The notes beneath the pieces were generated by a model. The model saw only the letters and a program-made list of their open reading frames with translations, was not told where the DNA came from and made no database searches. From the NCBI RefSeq assembly GCF_004793475.1, contig NZ_SRYZ01000018.1, forward strand, positions 1 through 64,000: a DNA stretch of 64,000 nt, given 5' to 3'. A program made the translations under genes and the position numbers. Origin of the DNA: Bacteroides muris (ex Afrizal et al. 2022) (lineage in GTDB: Bacteria > Bacteroidota > Bacteroidia > Bacteroidales > Bacteroidaceae). Positions within the stretch are counted from its first letter, which is position 1, and each line of letters starts with the position of its first letter. Positions 9,341 through 18,829 of the stretch are shown here, one piece after another.

Positions 9341-10473
9341 TGGCAAGCGGAGATATACTTTCAGACTTCGGCATCAATCTGCTTGAAGAAGAGATAGATG
9401 ACGTGATTTTTCAGACCAATGAGTTCCTGACGGATGCCACGTTTACAGGTTCACAGGGGCCGTTTTGGTGGATATTGCAGATGTGTATGGCACTCGCAGC
9501 CCTGTTCGCCATTATTATGGCGGCAGGCATGGCGTATAAGATGATGGTCAAGAACGAGCCGTTGGATATTATGAAGCTGTTCAAGCCGTTGGCGATTTCC
9601 ATCATTCTCTGTTGGTGGTACCCACCGGCAGACACAGGCATGGTAAACAGCGGCAGCAACTGGTGTGTGTTGGACTTTCTGTCCTATATCCCGAACTGCA
9701 TCGGTTCTTATACGCACGACCTGTATCAGGCAGAAGCCACACATATTGAGGATAAATTCCAGGAGGTGCAACAACTCATTTTTGCGAGAGACACGATGTA
9801 CACCAGTCTGCAAGCACAGGCAGATGTGGCGCACAGCGGCACTTCCGACCCCAACTTGATAGAAGCCACCATGGAACAGACAGGTGTGGACGAAGTGACC
9901 AATATGGAGAAAGATGCAGCCAAACTATGGTTCACCTCTCTCACATCGGGAATCGTGGTAGGAATAGATAAAATCGTGATGCTCATAGCCTTAATTGTAT
10001 TTAGAATCGGTTGGTGGGCTACGATTTACTGCCAGCAAATCCTGCTCGGAATGCTGACGATATTCGGTCCGATACAGTGGGCGTTCTCGCTATTGCCCAA
10101 GTGGGAAGGAGCCTGGGCAAAGTGGCTGACAAGGTATCTGACAGTGCATTTTTATGGTGCGATGCTCTACTTCGTCGGGTTTTATGTGCTGTTGCTTTTC
10201 GACATCGTGCTTTGCATACAGGTAGAGAACCTGACAGCCATCACAGTCAGCGAACAGACTATGGCTGCCTATCTGCAAAACAGTTTCTTCTCTGCCGGCT
10301 ATCTGATGGCGGCAAGCATTGTTGCCCTGAAATGCCTGAACCTTGTACCCGACTTGGCGGCATGGATGATTCCTGAAGGAGACACCGCTTTCTCCACCCG
10401 AAACTTCGGCGAGGGTGTGGCACAGCAGGCCAAGATGACAGCGACAGGTGCAATCGGCACATTGGCAAGATAA
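9340..10473 (+). CDS. traJ: TraJ, polytopic inner-membrane conjugation protein
   Basis: 377 residues. A cytoplasmic N-terminal stretch (FGINLLEEEIDDVIFQTNEF) is followed by several hydrophobic segments (about residues 45-70, 78-95, 205-260, 265-300, 315-340) and the motif FGPIQWAFSLLPKW that is characteristic of Bacteroidetes TraJ. It corresponds by topology to VirB6-like channel proteins. Its position upstream of traK-traO (with one small gene between) is the conserved order. Confidence 0.9.
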   Translation: MASGDILSDFGINLLEEEIDDVIFQTNEFLTDATFTGSQGPFWWILQMCMALAALFAIIMAAGMAYKMMVKNEPLDIMKLFKPLAISIILCWWYPPADTGMVNSGSNWCVLDFLSYIPNCIGSYTHDLYQAEATHIEDKFQEVQQLIFARDTMYTSLQAQADVAHSGTSDPNLIEATMEQTGVDEVTNMEKDAAKLWFTSLTSGIVVGIDKIVMLIALIVFRIGWWATIYCQQILLGMLTIFGPIQWAFSLLPKWEGAWAKWLTRYLTVHFYGAMLYFVGFYVLLLFDIVLCIQVENLTAITVSEQTMAAYLQNSFFSAGYLMAASIVALKCLNLVPDLAAWMIPEGDTAFSTRNFGEGVAQQAKMTATGAIGTLAR

Positions 10474-10501
10474 GATTAACAAACAATTAAACAGAATAGA
10501 A

Positions 10502-10897
10502 ATGGAATTACAAAAGAAAATTGAAAAATGGTTAGAGGACGAGAAGTTTGTAACCTTCGCCAACAAGCGTATGCAAGAAGAGATTTTATACGTACCAGAA
10601 AACCACTATCTCGACCCTAAGCACGAGGAATTGGAGGAGGGTTTTGACTATTACGACTGTTATGCAGCACCATTGGCGACATACCTAACCTATCGTTTGC
10701 AACTGGTTAAGTGCAGTAAAAATGCAAAGAAACGTAAGCGAGGAATTTGGTGGGTGTATGTACAAGTCTATATACTGGGATTCTACACCAAAGTCTTCGC
10801 TTGTGAGTTTGAAAATCTGGTCAGGATGGTTAATGAAGAGGTTATGCTCATACTCCACAGTGAATATACCCAAAGTTTAAGAACACAAAGACAGTAA
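10502..10897 (+). CDS. Small uncharacterised cytoplasmic protein between traJ and traK
   Basis: 131 residues from the ATG at 10502; a start at 10448 would run into traJ and adds no plausible domain. The protein is mixed-charge, rich in Lys/Glu and aromatic residues (YYDCYAAPLATYLTYRLQ, KKRKRGIWWVYVQVYILGF), without an export signal. It is AT-richer than its neighbours and interrupts the conserved traJ-traK order, so it is probably an accessory insertion. No family recognised. Confidence 0.65.
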   Translation: MELQKKIEKWLEDEKFVTFANKRMQEEILYVPENHYLDPKHEELEEGFDYYDCYAAPLATYLTYRLQLVKCSKNAKKRKRGIWWVYVQVYILGFYTKVFACEFENLVRMVNEEVMLILHSEYTQSLRTQRQ

Positions 10898-10900
10898 GGT

Positions 10901-11515
10901 ATGGTTATCAAGAATCTGGAAAATAAAATCAAACTGGTCGGCATCATCTGTTCGCTCTTCCTTGCCGGCTGCATCATCATCAGCGTGGGCAGTATATGGA
11001 CAGCAAGGACGATGGTGGCAGATGCACAACAGAAAGTATATGTATTGGACGGCAACGTGCCCATACTGGTCAACCGCACCACCATGGAAGAAACCCTCGA
11101 TGTGGAAGCCAAGAGCCATGTGGAAATGTTCCACCACTTCTTCTTTACGCTTCCGCCGGATGACAAATACATCCATTACACGATGAACAAGGCGATGTAT
11201 TTAGTGGATGAGACCGGATTGGCACAGTACAACACGCTCAAGGAGAAAGGATTTTACTCCAACATCTTAGGAACGAGTGCCGTCTTTTCAATCTATTGCG
11301 ACAGCATTGCCTTTGACAAGGGAAAAATGGAGTTCACCTACTATGGCCGTCAGCGTATCGAGCGAAGGAGCAATATCCTGATGCGTGAATTAGTGACGGC
11401 AGGACAGCTCAAACGAGTGCCCCGAACAGAGAACAATCCGCATGGGCTGTTGATCGTGAACTGGCGCACCCTTCTCAATAAAGACATCGAACAGAAAACG
11501 AAAACAACTTATTAA
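10901..11515 (+). CDS. traK: TraK, VirB8-like conjugation protein
   Basis: 204 residues. A short cytoplasmic N-terminus (VIKNLENKIKLV) and one membrane helix (about residues 12-36) precede a periplasmic domain with HVEMFHHFFFTLPPDD, a segment typical of Bacteroidetes TraK. Bitopic topology, size and position between TraJ and TraL/M match the VirB8 assembly-factor slot. It is expected to bridge the inner-membrane complex to TraM and TraN. Confidence 0.9.
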   Translation: MVIKNLENKIKLVGIICSLFLAGCIIISVGSIWTARTMVADAQQKVYVLDGNVPILVNRTTMEETLDVEAKSHVEMFHHFFFTLPPDDKYIHYTMNKAMYLVDETGLAQYNTLKEKGFYSNILGTSAVFSIYCDSIAFDKGKMEFTYYGRQRIERRSNILMRELVTAGQLKRVPRTENNPHGLLIVNWRTLLNKDIEQKTKTTY

Positions 11516-11526
11516 AACGTACAGTT

Positions 11527-11892
11527 ATGAACATCAAAGGATTCCGCAGGATGCTGGTCGGCGAAAAAATGCCTGACAAGAACGATCCTCAATACAAAGA
11601 GCGGTATGAACGCGATGTGAATGCAGGGCGCAAGTTCGCCAAAGCGACACGCATAGACAAGATGGCGGCAAAGATACAGGAGTTTGCCAACAGGAACAAG
11701 ATCCTGTTCTTGGTCATGGTATTCGGCTTTGTCATCGGCACATTCACATTCAACATCTACCGTTTGGCAAAAGCCTACCACCACGGACAGGAAACGAGAA
11801 GTGCCACGGAAGTACAGGACAGCCTGCTCAGGAAACGGCACAAGGATTTGGTAACACCCATAGTTGAACCCCGACAATCAGAACAGCGATGA
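11527..11892 (+). CDS. traL: TraL-like DUF3989 single-TM protein
   Basis: 121 residues with a basic cytoplasmic N-terminus, one membrane helix (LFLVMVFGFVIGTFTFNIY, about residues 60-80) and a short periplasmic tail. Size, topology and position between traK and traM match TraL/DUF3989 of CTnDOT-like systems. Its stop overlaps the traM start. Its exact role in the channel is unknown. Confidence 0.8.
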   Translation: MNIKGFRRMLVGEKMPDKNDPQYKERYERDVNAGRKFAKATRIDKMAAKIQEFANRNKILFLVMVFGFVIGTFTFNIYRLAKAYHHGQETRSATEVQDSLLRKRHKDLVTPIVEPRQSEQR

Positions 11893-13031
11893 AGAATATA
11901 TTTGAGAAAATCAATTTCAAGCAGCCGAAGTATATGCTTCCTGCCATTCTGTACATACCGTTGCTGGCCGCCTCGTATTTCATTTTCGACCTGTTCAATA
12001 CGGGAAAAGCGGAGATACCCGACAAAAGCCTCCAGACAACGGAGTTCCTGAATCCCGACCTGCCCGATGCCACGATTAAGGGCGGAGACGGAATCGGAAG
12101 CAAATATGAGAATATGGCAAAATCGTGGGGAAAGATAGCCGATTACACGGCGGTTGACAATATAGAACGAGAAGAACCCGATGATGACAAAGAAAAATAC
12201 GAATCGCAGTACAGCCAGGACGAAGTCGCCCTCTTGGGCGAACTGGAACAGCAGAAAGCGTTGGCCGCAGAAGCAGCCGAAGCCGGAACGAGAGAACAGG
12301 AAGCCCTCAAAGAGTTGGAACGTGCCCTTGCCGAAGCAAGGCTGAAAGCGCAGGAGCAGGTTGCTCCGATTATGGAAGACAGCCTTGAAGAGCAAACCGA
12401 CACCCCTGTTGCCGTCAGCGGAACCATCGAGGAAGACAGCCGTGCCGTAAGTGCGCCATCCGATACCGAGAAGCCGGGTGAAATGATCAAGAAGGTCAAA
12501 GTACCTTCCGATTATTTCAACACCATTGCCCACAACGAACACGAGCCGAACCTTATCAAGGCAATCATTGACGAAAATGTCAAAGCCGTGGAAGGCAGCC
12601 GTGTAAGACTTCGTCTGTTGGATGATGTGGAGATAAACGAGACGGTGGTCAAAAGCGGTTCCTACCTCTATGCCATCATGAGCGGTTTTTCCTCGCAAAG
12701 GGTAAAAGGGACTATCAGCAGTGTGCTTGTGAACGATGAAATCATCAAGGTCAGCCTTTCCCTTTACGACACCGACGGACTGGAGGGATTGTATGTGCCG
12801 TCCAGTTCCTTCCGGGAGACCGCAAAGGATGTGGCCAGCGGAGCGTTCAACAGCAATATGAGCATGAACACCGGTGGTAACGGGAACAGTCTGACCCAAT
12901 GGGGTATGCAGGCTATTCAGGATGCCTACCAGAAGACCAGCAACGCCATCAGCAAGAACATCAAGAAAAACAAGGTCAATCTGAAATACGGCACGTTTGT
13001 CTATATCATCAACAGCCAGGAGAAAAAATAA
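11889..13031 (+). CDS. traM: TraM, VirB10-like conjugation scaffold
   Basis: 380 residues. An N-terminal cytoplasmic tail and one membrane helix (about residues 16-36) are followed by a Glu/Ala-rich coiled-coil linker (110-160). The conserved C-terminal TraM domain contains RVRLRLLDDVEI, a GSYLYAIMSGFSSQRVKG core and YVPSSSFRETAKD. The layout (TM, flexible periplasmic linker, beta domain) parallels VirB10, which spans the envelope and senses ATPase activity. The traM-traN-traO order is conserved. Confidence 0.92.
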   Translation: MKNIFEKINFKQPKYMLPAILYIPLLAASYFIFDLFNTGKAEIPDKSLQTTEFLNPDLPDATIKGGDGIGSKYENMAKSWGKIADYTAVDNIEREEPDDDKEKYESQYSQDEVALLGELEQQKALAAEAAEAGTREQEALKELERALAEARLKAQEQVAPIMEDSLEEQTDTPVAVSGTIEEDSRAVSAPSDTEKPGEMIKKVKVPSDYFNTIAHNEHEPNLIKAIIDENVKAVEGSRVRLRLLDDVEINETVVKSGSYLYAIMSGFSSQRVKGTISSVLVNDEIIKVSLSLYDTDGLEGLYVPSSSFRETAKDVASGAFNSNMSMNTGGNGNSLTQWGMQAIQDAYQKTSNAISKNIKKNKVNLKYGTFVYIINSQEKK

Positions 13032-13066
13032 TACAGAGTAAATAATCCATTCAAAGATTCAGAGAT

Positions 13067-13912
13067 ATGAAAATCATCAAAACTATCTGTACCGGAATTG
13101 CGGCAGTGTTCTCGATTCTGCCGACTTTCGCCCAGCAGACCTACGAGGAATTGGAGCAGCTGACCGTCAACGAGCAGGTGACGACCGTCATCACCGCTTC
13201 CGAGCCCATCCGTTTCGTGGATATTTCCACGGACAAGGTGGTTGGAGACCAGCCTATAAACAACACCATTCGTCTGAAGCCCAAAGAGACCGGACATGAA
13301 GACGGAGAAGTGCTTGCCATCGTCACCATTGTCACGGAACGCTACCGCACCCAGTATGCGTTGCTTTATACCACAAGAATGCAGGAAGCCGTAACGGACA
13401 AGGAGATAGAGTTCCGGGAACGGAATGCCTACAACAATCCGGCAGTCAGCATGTCGGTATCGGACATGAGCCGTTATGCCAGACGGATATGGAACTCTCC
13501 TGCAAAATACCGGAATGTGAGCAACAGGGAACACCGCATGAATATGAGACTAAACAACATCTATGCGGTCGGAGATTACTTTTTTATTGACTTCTCCATT
13601 GAGAACAAGACAAACATCCGTTTTGACATTGACGAGATCCGGTTAAAACTCGCTGACAAGAAAGTTACCAAAGCGACAAATGCCCAAATCATAGAATTGA
13701 CTCCGGCATTGGTTCTTGAACAGGCGAAATCATTCCGTCACGGCTATCGCAATGTGATTGTGGTCAAGAAGATGACCTTCCCCAACGACAAGGTACTTAC
13801 CATTGAGATGACAGAGAAACAGATAAGCGGCAGGAACATACGTCTGAATATCGACTATGAGGATGTGCTTTCAGCCGATTCGTTTAATGCCGTATTGTTA
13901 GAGGAGGAATGA
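13067..13912 (+). CDS. traN: TraN, VirB9-like conjugation protein (DUF4138)
   Basis: 281 residues. A signal peptide ends near LPTFAQQ. The mature protein has the TraN/DUF4138 pattern: an N-terminal beta domain with TVITASEPIRFVDIST, a central NNIYAVGDYFFIDFSIEN motif and a C-terminal MTEKQISGRNIRLNIDY. It is expected to form the outer part of the core complex with TraM and TraO. The stop overlaps the traO start. Confidence 0.9.
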   Translation: MKIIKTICTGIAAVFSILPTFAQQTYEELEQLTVNEQVTTVITASEPIRFVDISTDKVVGDQPINNTIRLKPKETGHEDGEVLAIVTIVTERYRTQYALLYTTRMQEAVTDKEIEFRERNAYNNPAVSMSVSDMSRYARRIWNSPAKYRNVSNREHRMNMRLNNIYAVGDYFFIDFSIENKTNIRFDIDEIRLKLADKKVTKATNAQIIELTPALVLEQAKSFRHGYRNVIVVKKMTFPNDKVLTIEMTEKQISGRNIRLNIDYEDVLSADSFNAVLLEEE

Positions 13913-14421
13913 GCATGAGAAGAATTGTATTGGCATTGGTGGCAATCGTTGCATTTGCCATCACCGGCAAGGCACAGAGTAACAGCGACCGGCTTTCTTT
14001 AGGTGTAGGTTGCCTGTATCAAAATGGTCTGGATCTTACCCTCTCTTACGAACATGAAGGCAAATACCACCATGCTTGGGAGTTTTTTGCCAACGGTTAC
14101 ATCAAGTGGGCTGAATGCGCCTCCTGCAAGCATATCTGTCCCGAATCATTCTGGAAGAATTACCGAAGCTATGGGTTCGGTGTCGCCTACAAGCCTTGTG
14201 TGGTACGTGGGCGCAATCATTACGGCAATGTCCGTATCGGTGCGTCGGCAGGAAGTGATACCCGTCGTTTCTTGGGAGGCATCCACCTCGGATATGAGCA
14301 CAATTATGTATTGCGTGGTGGCTGGCAGTTGTTCTGCCAGGTCAAGACCGATTTGATGATAAAAGGCGAAGACCTGTTCCGCACAGGTATTGTCTTAGGT
14401 GTAAAATTACCATTAAATTAA
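13909..14421 (+). CDS. traO: TraO, outer-membrane-type conjugation protein
   Basis: 170 residues. A signal peptide (MRRIVLALVAIVAFAITGKAQ from the second Met at 13915; either Met could start it) is followed by a small beta-rich protein. It has the family's CxxCKHxC cluster (ECASCKHIC) and glycine/aromatic-rich strands (GGIHLGYEHNYVLRGGW). TraO proteins of Bacteroidetes conjugation systems look like small beta-barrels and are presumed to sit at the outer membrane. Confidence 0.9.
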   Translation: MSMRRIVLALVAIVAFAITGKAQSNSDRLSLGVGCLYQNGLDLTLSYEHEGKYHHAWEFFANGYIKWAECASCKHICPESFWKNYRSYGFGVAYKPCVVRGRNHYGNVRIGASAGSDTRRFLGGIHLGYEHNYVLRGGWQLFCQVKTDLMIKGEDLFRTGIVLGVKLPLN

Positions 14422-14428
14422 GGGAAAG

Positions 14429-15100
14429 ATGAAAAAGAAGATATACAACAAGATAGGCAGACTGGTCGGGATGTTGGCCATTACCGTTTTATTCGTGGCT
14501 TGTGACGAACACCGGAATTTTCCGGACACGGCAATGAAGCCCTGTCATATCCTATGCACGGACGGAAAAGTATTGTCGGTATCGGACTTCAGGGAATCCG
14601 AAAAACAACCCATTGCCGTGGTGTTCCATATCAATCACGATGAGAACACCGAGGGTAACGGCTATGCCGTCTATCTGTGGGATTTGGAGCCATTGGCTTT
14701 TGCCGACAGCATAGGCGTGAAGCAAAACACCTCCGCCGACATCGCCGCACTGGACGGATTTGAAAATACTTTCGCCCTATTGGATGCGAGAGAAACATCC
14801 TCGCCACTGGCAGAGAAAGTTTTTGATATGTGGAGATACGGCCAATCCGCCTATGTCCCATCGGTAGCACAGATGCGCTTGCTTTATCATGCCAAGGAGC
14901 AAATCAATCCTGTTATCAAGATGTGCGGTGGCGACACGCTGTCCATTGAAGCCGATGATTGCTGGTACTGGACAAGTACGGAGGTCAATGAACAACAGAC
15001 CGCCAAGGCATGGCTCTATTCTATGGGAAGCGGAACGATTCACGATACGCCCAAAATACAGGCTCATAAATCAAGGGCAATCATCACATTGAGAGATTGA
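14429..15100 (+). CDS. Putative lipoprotein with Lcl/DUF1566-like C-terminus
   Basis: 223 residues. The N-terminus ends in a lipobox-like LFVAC at about residue 26, followed by acidic residues as in surface-exported Bacteroidetes lipoproteins. The C-terminal part (YVPSVAQMRLLY ... CWYWTSTEVNE ... AWLYSMGSG) resembles the DUF1566/Lcl fold, a C-type-lectin-like module. It sits between traO and the coupling protein, so a surface adhesion or exclusion role during mating is plausible but unproven. Confidence 0.7.
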   Translation: MKKKIYNKIGRLVGMLAITVLFVACDEHRNFPDTAMKPCHILCTDGKVLSVSDFRESEKQPIAVVFHINHDENTEGNGYAVYLWDLEPLAFADSIGVKQNTSADIAALDGFENTFALLDARETSSPLAEKVFDMWRYGQSAYVPSVAQMRLLYHAKEQINPVIKMCGGDTLSIEADDCWYWTSTEVNEQQTAKAWLYSMGSGTIHDTPKIQAHKSRAIITLRD

Positions 15101-15136
15101 AAACCAGATTATTAAAGGAATTAGCGAATAACAGCT

Positions 15137-17317
15137 ATGGAAGAAAGTAAAGAATTACAAGGCTTTTACAAGATATTCCGCTCGGTCATCTATATCTCCA
15201 TCCTGATGGAGTTCTTCGAGTATGCCATCGACCCTGCCATGCTTGACCATTGGGGAGGTATCCTCTGCGACATACACGGACGCATCAAACGGTGGGTGAT
15301 ATACAATGACGGAAATCTTGCGTACAGCAAACTTGCCACGTTCCTGCTTATCTGCATCACCTGTATAGGCACGAGGAACAAGAAAAAACTGGAGTTCAAT
15401 GGCCACAAGCAAGTCCTCTATCCTATCATAGCAGGTATAGGGCTGATTGTGCTGTCCGTATGGCTGTACGGTTATCCGATGGAAACAAGGCTTTATTCCT
15501 TGCGCCTGAACATCTGGCTCTATATGATTGCCTCCGTGGTCGGCGTGATACTGGTTCACATCGCCCTTGACAATATCTCCAAATTCCTCAAAGAGGGTTT
15601 GCTCAAAGACCGCTTCAACTTTGAAAATGAAAGTTTCGAGCAATGCCGGGAGTTACAGGAAAACAAATACTCGGTCAATATCCCCATGCGCTATTATTAC
15701 AAAGGCAAGTTCCGTAAAGGTTGGGTGAACATCAACAACCCTTTCCGAGGCACTTGGGTAGTCGGCACACCGGGCAGTGGTAAGACTTTTTCCATCATCG
15801 AGCCGTTTATCCGGCAGCACTCCGCAAAGGGCTTTGCCTTAGTAGTTTACGACTACAAATTTCCGACATTGGCTAGCAAATTGTACTATCATTACAAGAA
15901 GAACCAGAAGCTCGGAAAGCTGCCCAAGGGGTGCAAATTCAACATCATCAACTTCGTGGATGTGGAATACAGCCGCAGGGTAAATCCTATCCAGTTGAAA
16001 TACATCAACAACCTTGCTGCCGCATCCGAAACCGCAGAAACCCTGCTTGAGTCCTTGCAGAAAGGCAAGAAAGAAGGAGGCGGAGGCAGCGACCAGTTCT
16101 TCCAGACCTCCGCTGTCAACTTCCTGGCAGCCTGTATCTATTTCTTCTGCAACTGGGGGAAAGAACCCTACGACAAGGACGGTAATATGCTCACGGCGGA
16201 AAAGGTACAGGACAAACAGACCAAACGGATGATCACCACCGGGCGTGTATTCAATTCCGCTGGCGAGGAAGTGGAGCCGGCTTATTGGTTAGGCAAATAT
16301 TCCGATATGCCACATATCCTTTCGTTCCTTAACGAGAGCTATCAGACCATCTTTGAGGTGTTGGAGACCGACAATGAGGTGGCACCGTTGCTCGGTCCGT
16401 TTCAGACCGCCCTGAAAAACAAGGCAATGGAACAGTTGGAAGGTATGATCGGTACGTTGCGTGTCTATACCTCGCGTCTGGCGACCAAGGAGAGCTATTG
16501 GATATTCCACAAGGACGGTGATGACTTCGATTTGAAAGTCTCTGACCCCAAGAATCCCTCTTACCTATTGATTGCCAATGACCCGGAAATGGAGAGCATC
16601 ATCGGTGCGCTGAACGCCCTTATCCTCAATCGTCTTGTTACAAGGGTAAATACCGGACAGGGCAAGAATATCCCGGTAAGCATCATCGTGGATGAGTTGC
16701 CTACCCTGTATTTCCACAAGATAGACCGCCTTATCGGTACGGCACGAAGCAATAAGGTATCGGTGGCGTTGGGATTTCAGGAGTTGCCGCAGCTCGAAGC
16801 GGACTATGGCAAAGTAGGTATGCAGAAGATTATCACTACTGTCGGCAATGTAGTCAGCGGTTCTGCCCGTTCCAAAGAGACCTTGGAATGGTTGTCATCC
16901 GACATCTTCGGTAAGGTGGTACAGCTCAAAAAAGGCGTGACCATTGACCGGGACAAAACCTCCATCAACCTCAATGAGAATATGGACAGCCTTGTTCCGG
17001 CATCCAAAATCTCCGATATGCCTACCGGCTGGATATGCGGTCAGACGGCACGTGACTTCGTGCAGACGAAGACCGGAAGCGGTGGCAGTATGAATATCCA
17101 GGAAAGCGAAGAATTCAAGACATCCAAATTCTACTGCAAGACAGATTTTGACATGAATGAGATAAAAAAGGAAGAAGCCGGATATGTTCCTCTCCCTAAG
17201 TTCTACACCTTCAAATCAAGGGATGAACGGGAGCGTATCCTTTATAAAAACTTTGTGCAGGTCGGCGAAGATGTCAAGGAGATGATTCAGGAGATACAGA
17301 AGTATAAGGTAAAATAA
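15137..17317 (+). CDS. mobC: Type IV coupling protein (MobC/VirD4 family)
   Basis: 726 residues. Four N-terminal membrane segments (roughly residues 12-30, 65-83, 92-115 and 122-145) precede a P-loop ATPase with Walker A G210-TPGSGKT-217 and Walker B SIIVDELP (D519, E520). The RSNKVSVALGFQELPQLE segment is typical of TraG/VirD4 ATPases. It couples the relaxase-DNA complex to the mating channel. It is the last backbone gene before the AT-rich cargo; the next gene starts 12 bp later. No relaxase gene is visible beside it. Confidence 0.88.
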   Translation: MEESKELQGFYKIFRSVIYISILMEFFEYAIDPAMLDHWGGILCDIHGRIKRWVIYNDGNLAYSKLATFLLICITCIGTRNKKKLEFNGHKQVLYPIIAGIGLIVLSVWLYGYPMETRLYSLRLNIWLYMIASVVGVILVHIALDNISKFLKEGLLKDRFNFENESFEQCRELQENKYSVNIPMRYYYKGKFRKGWVNINNPFRGTWVVGTPGSGKTFSIIEPFIRQHSAKGFALVVYDYKFPTLASKLYYHYKKNQKLGKLPKGCKFNIINFVDVEYSRRVNPIQLKYINNLAAASETAETLLESLQKGKKEGGGGSDQFFQTSAVNFLAACIYFFCNWGKEPYDKDGNMLTAEKVQDKQTKRMITTGRVFNSAGEEVEPAYWLGKYSDMPHILSFLNESYQTIFEVLETDNEVAPLLGPFQTALKNKAMEQLEGMIGTLRVYTSRLATKESYWIFHKDGDDFDLKVSDPKNPSYLLIANDPEMESIIGALNALILNRLVTRVNTGQGKNIPVSIIVDELPTLYFHKIDRLIGTARSNKVSVALGFQELPQLEADYGKVGMQKIITTVGNVVSGSARSKETLEWLSSDIFGKVVQLKKGVTIDRDKTSINLNENMDSLVPASKISDMPTGWICGQTARDFVQTKTGSGGSMNIQESEEFKTSKFYCKTDFDMNEIKKEEAGYVPLPKFYTFKSRDERERILYKNFVQVGEDVKEMIQEIQKYKVK

Positions 17318-17329
17318 ATATGTAATAGA

Positions 17330-18553
17330 ATGGCATCAGTAAAATTAAAGTTTAGAGTGTCCTCTCTCCCTGAGAAAGAGGGCACTTTGTATTTTCAAGT
17401 TATCCACGAAAGAGTGGTAAAACAGATAGGAACACCCTGTCGGATATTAGAATCAGAGTGGGACAAGCATCGTAATGATATTATCAAATCCACGTATGTA
17501 TCTCCAAACAGACAAGGGCTTATCAAATCTATCAGAGAAAAGGTTACGTGGGAGAAAAAACGCTTGCATAAAATCATTGAAAATTTAGAGAACAATGGGT
17601 TTCCTTTTACTACCGATAAAATAGTACAAGAGTATTATGCCCTATCCACTGAAAATACAACTGTCTTTGAATATATTAAAATTCAAATAGAAAGATTGAA
17701 AAGTGCAGGAAAAGAACGGACAAGTGAAACATACAAGCAGATGCTTCTCAGTTTTATGAAGTTTAGGAATGAGGAAGATTTATTTTTTGATATGATAGAT
17801 GAACATCTAATATGTCAGTATGAAAGTCACATGAGAATTTCCAATTTATGCCGAAATACCACATCGTTTTATTTAAGGATATTGCGCAGTGTTTATAATC
17901 GTGCAGTAGAAGATGGGCTTACAAAACAGAATATGCCTTTCAAACGTGTATATACCGGAGTAGACAAAACCTCCAAACGTGCGATCAGCCTAAAAGAAGT
18001 CAAAAGGATTAAAGATTTGGATTTGAGTCAAACGCCAACCCTTGATTTTGCAAGAGATATATTTCTATTCTCCTTTTATATGCGTGGGATGTCTTTCGTT
18101 GACATTGCATATCTGAAAAAGAAAAATCTTGCAAACGGCTTTGTTGTATATAACAGACGTAAAACAGGGCAACAGTTAGTTGTAAAATGGGAAAAACAAA
18201 TGGAAGCAATAGCCAATAAGTATCTTGATTCAAACAATCCTTTTCTTTTCCCTATTATCACAAAGGAAGATGGAACTGAACGCAAGCAGTATTTGAATAA
18301 AATGATGTTAATCAACAGATATTTGAAGAAGATTGCAGAACTTGCAAAAATCCCTATCCCACTGACCATGTACGTGGCCCGGCATTCCTGGGCGAGTATC
18401 GCCCAATCGAAAAATGTACCTATGCAGGCTATCAGTCTTGGTATGGGGCATGACAATGAAGAAACGACACGCATTTACCTTGCCTCTATTCAAACCGATG
18501 TCATAGATAATGCCAATAATAAGATTTTGAATCTTTTGGAGAGAAACAAGTAA
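17330..18553 (+). CDS. Tyrosine recombinase of the Bacteroidales invertase type
   Basis: 407 residues: arm-binding N-terminus, SAM-like core-binding domain (about 110-205) and catalytic domain. Catalytic residues visible are R252 (in FYMRGMSFVDIAYL), R351 (in TMYVARHSWAS, with Tyr replacing the usual His of HxxR), H374 (GMGHDNEETT) and the nucleophile Y383 (RIYLAS). These motif variants are those of the Bacteroides site-specific recombinases that flip promoters, though some element integrases share them. It lies 12 bp behind the coupling protein gene, so it is probably transcribed with the tra operon, and directly precedes the inverted-repeat segment 18667-18844. AT-rich like the cargo. I favour a DNA invertase over the element integrase. 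Confidence 0.85.
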   Translation: MASVKLKFRVSSLPEKEGTLYFQVIHERVVKQIGTPCRILESEWDKHRNDIIKSTYVSPNRQGLIKSIREKVTWEKKRLHKIIENLENNGFPFTTDKIVQEYYALSTENTTVFEYIKIQIERLKSAGKERTSETYKQMLLSFMKFRNEEDLFFDMIDEHLICQYESHMRISNLCRNTTSFYLRILRSVYNRAVEDGLTKQNMPFKRVYTGVDKTSKRAISLKEVKRIKDLDLSQTPTLDFARDIFLFSFYMRGMSFVDIAYLKKKNLANGFVVYNRRKTGQQLVVKWEKQMEAIANKYLDSNNPFLFPIITKEDGTERKQYLNKMMLINRYLKKIAELAKIPIPLTMYVARHSWASIAQSKNVPMQAISLGMGHDNEETTRIYLASIQTDVIDNANNKILNLLERNK

Positions 18554-18666
18554 AAAACAATTTGGTTATAGGAAATTTAGCTGCATTTGATATAAAAAAT
18601 ATTGAATGCTAAATGTTTGCGCCTTAATATCTCGTGGTAAAATGCGATTGTTTGGGAAAAGTTTTC

Positions 18667-18681
18667 ACTCTTACATAGAGT
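18667..18681 (+). repeat. Inverted repeat left arm (IRL)
   Basis: ACTCTTACATAGAGT is the exact reverse complement of 18830-18844. The arm has recombinase-core architecture: inverted half-sites ACTCT and AGAGT around a 5-bp centre, TACAT, whose asymmetry sets the orientation. Confidence 0.85.
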
Positions 18682-18778
18682 GCATAAATCACCTGCAAAG
18701 TTACAAATTTATTTGCAGATAGTATGCTTTTCTTTGCAAAAGTTTCACTTTCGAGAGTAAATGTTTGACGAAATAGCT

Positions 18779-18810
18779 CAAACATATTACTTAAATGCTA
18801 CAAATTCAAT
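18779..18810 (-). promoter_or_regulatory. Leftward promoter inside the inverton (OFF orientation)
   Basis: Read on the minus strand: ATTG (18810-18807), 20-bp gap, TATGTTTG (18786-18779). This is a full match to the Bacteroidetes -7 consensus TAnnTTTG with a near-consensus -33 at correct spacing. As sequenced it points at the 3' end of the recombinase gene; after inversion it would drive the cargo operon. Confidence 0.6.
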
Positions 18811-18829
18811 GATATGAAAATGCGTACTA

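Noticed and set aside
17330..18553. Tyrosine recombinase as the integrase of the whole element
   Set aside because: It lies inside the element between transfer genes and cargo, has invertase-type motifs and sits next to inverted repeats. No attachment-site duplication or chromosomal flank is seen. Still possible but less likely.
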